From: Deltaproteobacteria bacterium
Lineage (GTDB): Bacteria; Desulfobacterota; Desulfobacteria; Desulfobacterales; ETH-SRB1
Reading direction: 5' to 3'
Assembly: GCA_003647525.1 (NCBI GenBank)
Contig: QMMZ01000183.1
Coordinates: 1-5,398, forward strand
DNA length: 5,398 nt
The notes under the pieces were generated by a model. It had not been told where the DNA came from. It saw nothing but the letters and a program-made list of their open reading frames with translations, and did not search any database. Each line of letters opens with the position of its first letter. Positions within the stretch are counted from its first letter, which is position 1. The translations under genes were made by a program, and so were the position numbers. Below, one piece after another: positions 1 to 5,398 of this stretch.

Positions 1-35
1 ACAACATAAATATTTTGCTAAAAAATCCACAGAAC

Positions 36-2402
36 ATGAAGGCTAAATCATTTTTATTGTTGGTGTTTAGTTTTGTATTATTTAACCTTTCTGCACAACA
101 TACAACTAAATGTTCCCATAAATCATCATTCGAAAAATCATGGATCAGCGATTCGCTCAATGCCATTTCTTATACCATATATTTGAATGAATTTAATTTT
201 TTAAATCATGAGATTATAGCACAAACTGAAATTGAACTTGTTTCTAAGGTCAATAACCTGTCTACTGTTTCATTGGAATTACAGGACTTAACGGTTGATG
301 CTGTTTCTGTTGATGGAAATTCTGTAACTGACTTTTCACATGATGGAATGATCTTAAACATTCCTTTAAACAATTCGCTAAATGTTGGTGAAGGTCTAAC
401 CGTTTCAGTAGATTATCATGGTGAACCCTTTCATGAAGGTTGGGGCGGTTTTCACTGGTCAGGTGAATATTGTTTCAATCTAGGTGTGGGTTTTGAAAGT
501 ATTCCTCATAACCTTGGAAAAACCTGGTTTCCATGCATTGATGATTTTCAGGACAGGGCTTATTACACAATTTATGCGACTGTAGATGCTGGAAAGGATG
601 TCGTTTGTGGAGGTTTGCTGGAAGAAATCGTAAACAATGGAAATGGAACAAATACCTATAAATGGGTTATGGGCCAAACGATACCAACTTATCTTGCATC
701 GGTGGCTGTAGGTGATTATGCCAGGTGGACCAGCACTTATAACGGTATCAATGAAGATGTCCCAATCGAAATTTGGGTTAAACCCAATGATTCTTCTGAT
801 GTGGATGGTTCATTTCAAAACCTGAATGAGATTTTAGCCATTTATGAAAGTAAATTCGGACCCTATCGTTTTGACCGGGTTGGTTATGTTGGAACATCAA
901 TAGGAGCAATGGAGCACGCCTGTAATATTGCTTATCCACATTCTTCCATCAATGGTGGGCTGGGGAGTGAATCTTTACTGGCGCATGAATTAGCACATAT
1001 GTGGTTTGGTGATAATGTTACCTGTGCTACTGCAGAAGATATGTGGATTAATGAAGGCTGGGCTACATTTATGGATGGTATATACCAGGAATTTTTATAT
1101 AGCCGAAGTCAATACCTCTCATTTCTCAGGCAGAAACACAAAGACGTACTTCATTTGTGTCATACACCGAGTGGAGTGGGAAGTTTTCTCCCAGTAAATC
1201 AGATACCACAAACAGCTACTTATAATGATTTGGCCGCCTATGATAGGGGAGCTATTATGGCGCATACCTTAAGAGGTTATTTAGGAGATGAAGTATTTTT
1301 TGATGCTATGGCAGCCTTCAATGAGGAATTTCAATTCAATTATGCTTCTTCTGAAGATATGCGGGATTTTTTAACTGACCATACCGGTACAGATATGAAT
1401 CCATGGTTTGATAACTGGATATTAAACGCAGGAACTCCACATTTTTCGATAGATTCATTTTCGATAGTTCCGCAAGGCAATAGTGCAGATGTTACAGTGT
1501 ATTTAAAACAAAAAAGACAGGGTCCTGAATTTATCGGTAATGCCAACAAAGTTGAGTTGACCTTTATGGATAGCAATTGGGAGCAGCATACCGAAGATAT
1601 GTTTTTTGATGGCCAATATGGGATGTCAACTTTTAATATCCCTTTCAGTCCGGTGGCAGTTTATGTTGATTTGAATGAATTGATGAGTGATGCCACAACT
1701 GACTATAGTCAAACCATCAAAAATACGGGATTAATAAATTATGCCAATTGTTTTTTCAGGTTGGATGTTCAGGGTATTGTAGATTCTTCTTTTTTCAGAA
1801 TAGAACATAACTGGGCGCCACCCGATAGCATCCAAAATCCTGTTCAGGGGCTTACCATATCGCCATACAGGTATTGGAAAGTTGATGGAGTTTTCAATGA
1901 AAATTTTGTAGCAACAGGTGTATTCAGGTACAGCAAAGGTTCCTACCTGGATGATGGTTTGATTTTTACTGAAAGTGATTCGGTGGTTATGTTGTACCGG
2001 CCAGGGACAGCTTACGACTGGCAATTATTGGATTTCACGAAAATAGGAAGCTGGACCTACGGCGACATCTACATAGATAATTTGCAAAAGGGTGAATATT
2101 CACTTGGTGTTTGTGATGATACCTTTGTTGGCATAAAGAAGATAGAAGCCAAAATAAAAACGGGTTTAATTATTTATCCAAACCCTTCTAACAAAAATTT
2201 TAATATTGATACCAATCAGCCGGGAACATTGACCATTTATAATATTGAGGGTAAAATTGTTGATTCCTATATTTTGGAATCTGCAAAGAATCACTTATCC
2301 TGGTCGCCAGGTCAATTGAATGAAGGAACTTATTTTGTGAAATTTTTCTCCACTCAGAATCAGATTGTTTCTTCTGAAAAGTTGATATATTTGAAAGATT
2401 AA
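36..2402 (+). CDS. Secreted M1-family zinc aminopeptidase with T9SS C-terminal sorting domain
   Basis: Predicted exported metallopeptidase of 788 aa that removes N-terminal residues from peptides at the cell surface or outside the cell. Residues 1-20 form a Sec signal peptide with likely cleavage at LSA|Q. An M1 N-terminal beta domain follows, including WFPCIDD (164-170). The catalytic domain has a GAMEH exopeptidase motif (290-294), zinc site HELAH (317-321), third zinc ligand E340 in NEGW with exact HEXXH-X18-E spacing, and probable catalytic Y402 in AAYDRGA. A beta-rich stretch (about 467-695) comes next, then a type A T9SS sorting domain (about 707-788) with YPNPSNKNF, TLTIYNIEGK and GTYFVKFF. 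The canonical GxMEN motif has His in place of Asn. A TTG in the same frame at 15 would add seven residues before the signal peptide, so I chose the ATG at 36. The gene is complete, ends in TAA, and lies 42 bp before alkD. Family assignment is firm; substrate preference is unknown. Confidence 0.95.
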   Translation: MKAKSFLLLVFSFVLFNLSAQHTTKCSHKSSFEKSWISDSLNAISYTIYLNEFNFLNHEIIAQTEIELVSKVNNLSTVSLELQDLTVDAVSVDGNSVTDFSHDGMILNIPLNNSLNVGEGLTVSVDYHGEPFHEGWGGFHWSGEYCFNLGVGFESIPHNLGKTWFPCIDDFQDRAYYTIYATVDAGKDVVCGGLLEEIVNNGNGTNTYKWVMGQTIPTYLASVAVGDYARWTSTYNGINEDVPIEIWVKPNDSSDVDGSFQNLNEILAIYESKFGPYRFDRVGYVGTSIGAMEHACNIAYPHSSINGGLGSESLLAHELAHMWFGDNVTCATAEDMWINEGWATFMDGIYQEFLYSRSQYLSFLRQKHKDVLHLCHTPSGVGSFLPVNQIPQTATYNDLAAYDRGAIMAHTLRGYLGDEVFFDAMAAFNEEFQFNYASSEDMRDFLTDHTGTDMNPWFDNWILNAGTPHFSIDSFSIVPQGNSADVTVYLKQKRQGPEFIGNANKVELTFMDSNWEQHTEDMFFDGQYGMSTFNIPFSPVAVYVDLNELMSDATTDYSQTIKNTGLINYANCFFRLDVQGIVDSSFFRIEHNWAPPDSIQNPVQGLTISPYRYWKVDGVFNENFVATGVFRYSKGSYLDDGLIFTESDSVVMLYRPGTAYDWQLLDFTKIGSWTYGDIYIDNLQKGEYSLGVCDDTFVGIKKIEAKIKTGLIIYPNPSNKNFNIDTNQPGTLTIYNIEGKIVDSYILESAKNHLSWSPGQLNEGTYFVKFFSTQNQIVSSEKLIYLKD

Positions 2403-2444
2403 CAGAATTAATATAATCCCAAATTCAATTAGTCTAAGATCATT

Positions 2445-3131
2445 ATGCACAAATATTTGGTACCCATTTCTGAATCTTTTTCGAGCAATGCTAATGATGA
2501 TTATGCCTTTCGGATGAAAAAGTATATGAAAGATAAGTTTGACTATTTTGGAATAAAATCACCTGAAAGAAAAATCCTTAAAAAAGCCTTTACGGATGAA
2601 TATGGCTTTCCTGAATTGAGTGAACTTGATAACATTGTGAAAGTATGTTGGCAACTGCCTCAGCGGGAGTTTCAGTATTTTATCATGGAAGTATTAGGCC
2701 GCTTAGCCAAAAAAGCTGGAAAAGAAAGAATAGAATTGTATGAATACTTGATTGAAAATAAATCGTGGTGGGATACCGTTGATTATATTGCATCCAATTT
2801 GGTGGGTGTACATTTTAGGCTTTATCATGATTTGATCATTCCTTTCACACGGAAATGGATGAATTCTGGTAATATGTGGTTGCAACGGACTGCAATATTA
2901 TTTCAATTGAAGTATAGAAAAGATACTGATTTGCTTTTATTAACTGATTATATCCAACAGCTTCAGGGTTCAAAGGAGTTTTTTATCAATAAGGCAATTG
3001 GTTGGATTTTGAGGGAATATTCAAAAACGGATCCGGATTGGGTAGTCCGTTTTATTGAGAAAAATGAACTGGCTAATTTGAGCAAGAGGGAAGCCTTAAA
3101 ATGGATGGAAAGAAAAAATATCGAAAATTAA
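2445..3131 (+). CDS. alkD: AlkD-like DNA alkylation repair protein (HEAT-like-repeat DNA glycosylase)
   Basis: Predicted cytoplasmic 228 aa DNA glycosylase that excises alkylated purines (N3-methyladenine and N7-alkylguanine in characterised members) to start base-excision repair. The protein is almost all helical, as expected for the HEAT-like repeats that wrap the DNA. Visible family motifs are WWDTVD (108-113), MWLQRTAILFQLKY (144-157) and INKAIGWILREYSKTDP (181-197). W109, D113, R148 and W187 fall where, from memory, Bacillus cereus AlkD has its catalytic and DNA-contacting residues, so the active site looks intact. Length fits the family. There is no signal peptide. The ATG at 2445 gives a normal N-terminus (MHKYLVPISESF). 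It starts 42 bp after the aminopeptidase and ends 20 bp before gldH on the same strand, so co-transcription is possible. A repair enzyme between two envelope genes is not an obvious functional grouping. Confidence 0.92.
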   Translation: MHKYLVPISESFSSNANDDYAFRMKKYMKDKFDYFGIKSPERKILKKAFTDEYGFPELSELDNIVKVCWQLPQREFQYFIMEVLGRLAKKAGKERIELYEYLIENKSWWDTVDYIASNLVGVHFRLYHDLIIPFTRKWMNSGNMWLQRTAILFQLKYRKDTDLLLLTDYIQQLQGSKEFFINKAIGWILREYSKTDPDWVVRFIEKNELANLSKREALKWMERKNIEN

Positions 3132-3151
3132 AATAATACTGTGTTTAGGTG

Positions 3152-3624
3152 ATGAAGAAATTAAAATATTCCTTGCTGTTTTTTGCAATACTCATTGTTA
3201 GCTTTGGATGCAATAATTCAAAAGTATTTGAAGAATACAAAAAGTTTGATAATCTGAACTGGAACCGCTTTAATAATTTAGAATTTGAAGTCCGTGTTGA
3301 AGACCTGGAATCGGAATTTGATGTTTATGTATCGCTCCGGCACTTCCGGAATTTCCTCATAAAGAATTACCCATCAATCTAACTATTTACTCACCTTCGG
3401 GCGAAATGAGGTCAGCTGACCATTTACTTGAGTTGGCAGATAAAGAGGGAAACAACCTCAGTAAATGTGTAGGTGATTATTGTGATGTTTCGATTTTGGT
3501 GCGTAAAGAGTTAAGCTTTTATGAGCCGGGGGTTTACAAATTCGTCATTGAAAATAAATGGAAAAAAGTTGACTTGCCGGGAATCATGGAGGTAGGATTA
3601 ACCATTAAAAAGTCAAGTGAATAG
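3152..3624 (+). pseudogene. gldH: Gliding motility lipoprotein GldH, split by a -1 frameshift
   Basis: Two open frames together make one GldH-like protein. The first (3152-3382, 76 aa) has a lipoprotein signal peptide (MKKLKYSLLFFAILIVSFGC, lipid-acceptor Cys20) and the family's N-terminal pattern (VFEEYKKF, W, FEVRVED, VYVSLR), then runs into TAA at 3380. The second is open from 3322 to 3624 and gives PHKELPINLTIYSPSGE, a middle part, GVYKFVIENKW and GIMEVGLTIKK, typical of the GldH C-terminal half. One extra base near 3352-3354 would join them into about 157 aa, a normal GldH length. GldH is a periplasm-facing lipoprotein needed for gliding in Flavobacterium johnsoniae and linked to T9SS function. 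The GTG at 3149 adds only one residue, so I took the ATG at 3152. The gene lies 20 bp after alkD and one base before the ribF stop on the opposite strand. Family assignment is from remembered sequence patterns. Whether the break is biological or a sequence error cannot be decided here. Confidence 0.82.
3350..3361 (+). other. Probable frameshift point in gldH
   Basis: Reading switches best from the upstream frame (SLRHFRNF) to the downstream frame (PHKELPINL) around the three-T run at 3352-3354. Adding one T there gives an uninterrupted family-like sequence through both halves. The overlap of the two open frames limits the switch to 3322-3381, because the downstream frame has TGA at 3319-3321 and the upstream frame has TAA at 3380-3382. 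The local heptamer (G AAT TTC) is not a good X XXY YYZ slippery site, which argues against programmed -1 frameshifting. Confidence 0.6.
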
Positions 3625-3625
3625 T

Positions 3626-4558
3626 TTATGCTTGTTGAAACAAGTTCTTGACAAGAATACGGTCCTGCTGCAGCTGTGATTTTAGTTCATCAAGCCCATC
3701 AAATTTTTTTTCATCCCTGATGCGATCAATAAAACAGATGGTAATTTCCTGCCCGTAAATATCCTTATCATAATCAAAAATATGAACTTCGGTAACCAAC
3801 CCATTGATGCCCACTGTGGGTCGTGTACCAATGTTTCCCATACCTACAAATTCTTTTCCATCAATACCCACTTTGCAGGCATAAACACCTCCGGCGGCAA
3901 TTAATTTGAATTTGTCTTCAATTTCGATGTTGGCAGTTGGAAAACCAATGGTCCTGCCAATTTTATTTCCTTCAACAACAACGCCGGTGATACTATATGT
4001 GTAACCCAACATTTTATTGGCAAGTTTTATATCCCCATCCATCAGCGCCTTCCTGATTTTTGTTGAGCTTACTGCAATATCATCAATATATTGAGCACTT
4101 ATTTCTTCTACATCAAAACCGTACTTTGTTCCTAACTGATGCAGCTTTTCATAGTTTCCTTCCCGGTCCCGGCCAAAGTGATGATCATAACCAACAATTA
4201 GCTTTTTTGTGCCAATGCGGTCAATCAGGTATTCTTTGATAAAATCTTCTGATGATGTTTTAGCAAATTCTTTGGTAAATGGAATGATGATTAAATGATC
4301 GATGCCCAAATCATTTAATAAAGCAAATTTTCGATTTTGGGTATTGATGAATTTTATTTCATGGGTATTGGTATTCACTACCAATCTTGGATGTGGATCA
4401 AAAGTAACAAGTACAGTTTCTCCATTATTTTCCTTTGCCAGTGCTGTCATTCTATGAATGATTTTTTGATGGCCTAAATGTAAGCCATCAAAAGTCCCTA
4501 CTGTAACTATAGCAGTACTTGCTTTTGGAAAATCTTTTATGTCCTGATAAATTTTCAA
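3626..4558 (-). CDS. ribF: Bifunctional riboflavin kinase / FAD synthetase RibF
   Basis: Cytoplasmic 310 aa enzyme that phosphorylates riboflavin to FMN and adenylylates FMN to FAD using ATP. The N-terminal nucleotidyltransferase (FAD synthetase) domain, about 1-180, shows GTFDGLHLGH (21-30), FDPHP (53-57), GYDHHFGRDREG (123-134) and SSTKIRKAL (164-172). The C-terminal riboflavin kinase domain, about 185-308, shows GRTIGFPTAN (201-210), GVYA (224-227), GNIGTRPTVG (241-250), the likely catalytic Glu257 in TEVHIFDYD, and DIYGQ. All expected motifs are intact and the length is typical. The start is TTG at 4558: an in-frame TGA lies two codons upstream, and the next Met (37) falls after the essential GTFDGLHLGH motif, so TTG is the best usable start. 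It reads MKIYQDI, a normal RibF N-terminus. The TAA lies one base from the gldH stop in tail-to-tail arrangement, and the promoter must lie in the divergent region beyond 4558. Confidence 0.97.
   Translation of the reverse strand: MKIYQDIKDFPKASTAIVTVGTFDGLHLGHQKIIHRMTALAKENNGETVLVTFDPHPRLVVNTNTHEIKFINTQNRKFALLNDLGIDHLIIIPFTKEFAKTSSEDFIKEYLIDRIGTKKLIVGYDHHFGRDREGNYEKLHQLGTKYGFDVEEISAQYIDDIAVSSTKIRKALMDGDIKLANKMLGYTYSITGVVVEGNKIGRTIGFPTANIEIEDKFKLIAAGGVYACKVGIDGKEFVGMGNIGTRPTVGINGLVTEVHIFDYDKDIYGQEITICFIDRIRDEKKFDGLDELKSQLQQDRILVKNLFQQA
3631..3657. repeat. Pair of adjacent short palindromes just past the gldH stop
   Basis: CTTGT-TGAA-ACAAG (3631-3644) and TTCTT-GAC-AAGAA (3645-3657) lie side by side just after the gldH stop, inside the last codons of ribF. 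Each could form a five-base-pair hairpin, and halves of the two can also pair with each other (CTTGT with ACAAG at 3651-3655). They sit where a gldH transcript would need to end, but no U-rich tract follows, so a terminator role is speculative. Coding constraint on ribF (VKNLFQQA) may fully explain the sequence. Confidence 0.25.
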
Positions 4559-4617
4559 TGCTCAGATTTATTTTGAACCCATAAAATTATTATATTTACA
4601 CTTCTATTGAAGGGCGG

Positions 4618-4625
4618 CAAAAATA
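4618..4625 (-). promoter_or_regulatory. Possible Bacteroidota -7 promoter element for ribF
   Basis: On the - strand this reads TATTTTTG, an exact match to the TAnnTTTG -7 consensus described for Bacteroidota housekeeping promoters. It lies 59 bp upstream of the ribF TTG start, in the only non-coding sequence available to drive that gene. I see no TTG at the usual distance for a -33 element, so support is partial, and such a short AT-rich match can occur by chance. Confidence 0.35.
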
Positions 4626-4665
4626 ATTAAATTCATTGAGTTGTTCTTCTAAAACCTAAACCAAG

Positions 4666-5398
4666 ATGAATTGTTTGCTGAAATTTCGAAAATATAGCCT
4701 TGTTCTATTATTTCTGATTACTTGTAATTTAACGTTTTCACAGGTATTTGATGATTTTTCTGATGGTGATTTTATTTTCAATCCAGAATGGAAAGGAGAT
4801 ACATCCCAGTTTAATATCACCAATAGTAGTGCTATTCCAGCCGAAATGAAACCTGCCTTGCAATTGGATGGTATTGAGTCCGATACCACTTATTTGTATC
4901 TTGAGAACTCCGCATTTTCTAATTCTGAATGGCAGTTTTGGATAAAACTTTCATTCAATACTTCTGCCAATAATTTTGCGAGGGTTTACCTGGTTAGTGA
5001 TCAGGCAAACCTCGAAAGTGCACTCAATGGTTATTTTATTCAAATTGGTGGTGCAAATGATAGTATTGGCCTGTTCAGACAAAACGGGATTAATTTGGAA
5101 AAGATAATTTCAAGTACAAATGCATTTACAGGAAATTCGACTAATGTATTGCGTATTAAAGTAACCAGGAATGCTGAAAACAACTGGAGCCTTTATTCAG
5201 ATGTGAACGGAGGATATAATTTTGGACTGGAAGGAACTGCAATTGATAATACTTTTTTAACAACTCAATATTTTGGTATTTTCTGTAAATACACTTCCAG
5301 TAACTCAAGTAAGTTTTATTTTGATGATTTTTATGTAAATGAAATCATTATTGATACTGTTCCGCCTGTAATCACAAATATAGAAGTTATTTCTCCTA
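4666..5398 (+). CDS. Secreted Bacteroidota surface protein, lamin-tail/Ig-like type (5' part only)
   Basis: The frame is open from the ATG at 4666 to the window edge (244 codons, no stop), so only the N-terminus is seen. Residues 1-25 form a signal peptide with likely cleavage at TFS|Q. About 27-229 form one beta-rich, LamG-like module that begins VFDDFSDGDF and contains EWQFWIKLSFN, FARVYLVSDQ, NGYFIQIGG, LRIKVTR, FGIFCKY and FYFDDFYV. DTVPPVITNIEVISP (230-244) then looks like the start of an Ig-like repeat, since DTxPP linkers are typical there. This architecture resembles large Bacteroidota exported proteins often annotated as lamin tail domain-containing, commonly ending in a T9SS or gliding-motility-associated C-terminal domain. 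That ending is outside the window, so T9SS export is inference. Cys20 follows LIT, a poor lipobox, so signal peptidase I cleavage is preferred. The gene is divergent from ribF across 107 bp. Exact function is unknown. Confidence 0.78.
   Translation, partial: MNCLLKFRKYSLVLLFLITCNLTFSQVFDDFSDGDFIFNPEWKGDTSQFNITNSSAIPAEMKPALQLDGIESDTTYLYLENSAFSNSEWQFWIKLSFNTSANNFARVYLVSDQANLESALNGYFIQIGGANDSIGLFRQNGINLEKIISSTNAFTGNSTNVLRIKVTRNAENNWSLYSDVNGGYNFGLEGTAIDNTFLTTQYFGIFCKYTSSNSSKFYFDDFYVNEIIIDTVPPVITNIEVISP

Noticed and set aside
15..35. TTG at 15 as the aminopeptidase start
   Set aside because: It adds seven residues (MLKNPQN) ahead of a standard signal peptide. The ATG at 36 gives the normal K-rich N-terminus and hydrophobic core.
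1..35. Promoter for the aminopeptidase in the first bases
   Set aside because: TATTTTG at 11-17 is one base short of TAnnTTTG, and a -33 element would lie outside the window, so it cannot be supported.
480..677. Open frame on the - strand inside the aminopeptidase gene
   Set aside because: It is antisense to a strongly supported domain and shows no recognisable motif. The same applies to the - strand frames at 1340-1576 and 1731-2024 and the + strand frame at 1006-1197.
2703..2885. Open frame on the - strand inside alkD
   Set aside because: It is the antisense shadow of the conserved WWDTVD region, with no protein-like features of its own.
3350..3361. Programmed -1 ribosomal frameshifting in gldH
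   Set aside because: There is no proper X XXY YYZ slippery heptamer in the overlap, and I see no clear downstream hairpin or pseudoknot. As far as I know, GldH is not recoded. A missing base is simpler.
3406..3624. Second half of gldH as an independent 72 aa protein starting at ATG 3406
   Set aside because: The family-like sequence continues upstream of that ATG in the same frame (PINLTIYSPSGE), and there is no signal peptide or lipobox, so it is the C-terminal part of GldH.
4559..4665. FMN riboswitch upstream of ribF
   Set aside because: The leader is too short and AT-rich, and I could not find the conserved RFN-element helices or GC-rich consensus blocks.
4656..4889. Open frame on the - strand over the start of the surface-protein gene
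   Set aside because: The + strand frame carries a signal peptide and family-like sequence and stays open to the window edge. The - strand frame is its shadow.
1..5398. Novel defence, mobile or CRISPR-like system
   Set aside because: There are no direct-repeat arrays, transposase or integrase motifs, tRNA-like sequences or toxin-antitoxin-like small gene pairs. All long coding regions fit known families.

Overview
This 5.4 kb window is AT-rich and gene-dense, and it looks like Bacteroidota chromosome. Three things support that. One complete protein ends in a type IX secretion (T9SS) sorting domain. A partial gene encodes a secreted protein of a type common in this phylum. A gliding-motility lipoprotein gene of the GldH family is also present. 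Genes are closely spaced, and Shine-Dalgarno-like sites are absent or weak. I cannot place it below phylum level from sequence alone.

Layout: three genes run on the + strand with short gaps. They are a secreted M1-family zinc aminopeptidase with a T9SS C-terminal domain (36-2402), an AlkD-like DNA glycosylase of the DNA alkylation repair family (2445-3131), and a GldH-like lipoprotein gene (3152-3624). The GldH-like gene is split by an apparent -1 frameshift near 3350-3361. It is met tail to tail, with one base between the stop codons, by ribF on the - strand (4558-3626, riboflavin kinase/FAD synthetase, TTG start). A 107 bp divergent intergenic region (4559-4665) follows. Last comes the 5' part of a large secreted surface protein on the + strand (4666 to the window end).

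How the genes relate: the aminopeptidase is a T9SS cargo, and the last gene is probably one too, although its C-terminus is outside the window. GldH belongs to the gliding machinery linked to T9SS function in Bacteroidota. AlkD and RibF are housekeeping functions (base-excision repair, flavin cofactor synthesis) with no evident link beyond co-location. The most notable observation is the frameshifted gldH beside T9SS-type cargo genes: a one-base sequence error, a recent real mutation, or less likely recoding. I see no mobile element, CRISPR array, RNA gene or novel multi-gene system here.
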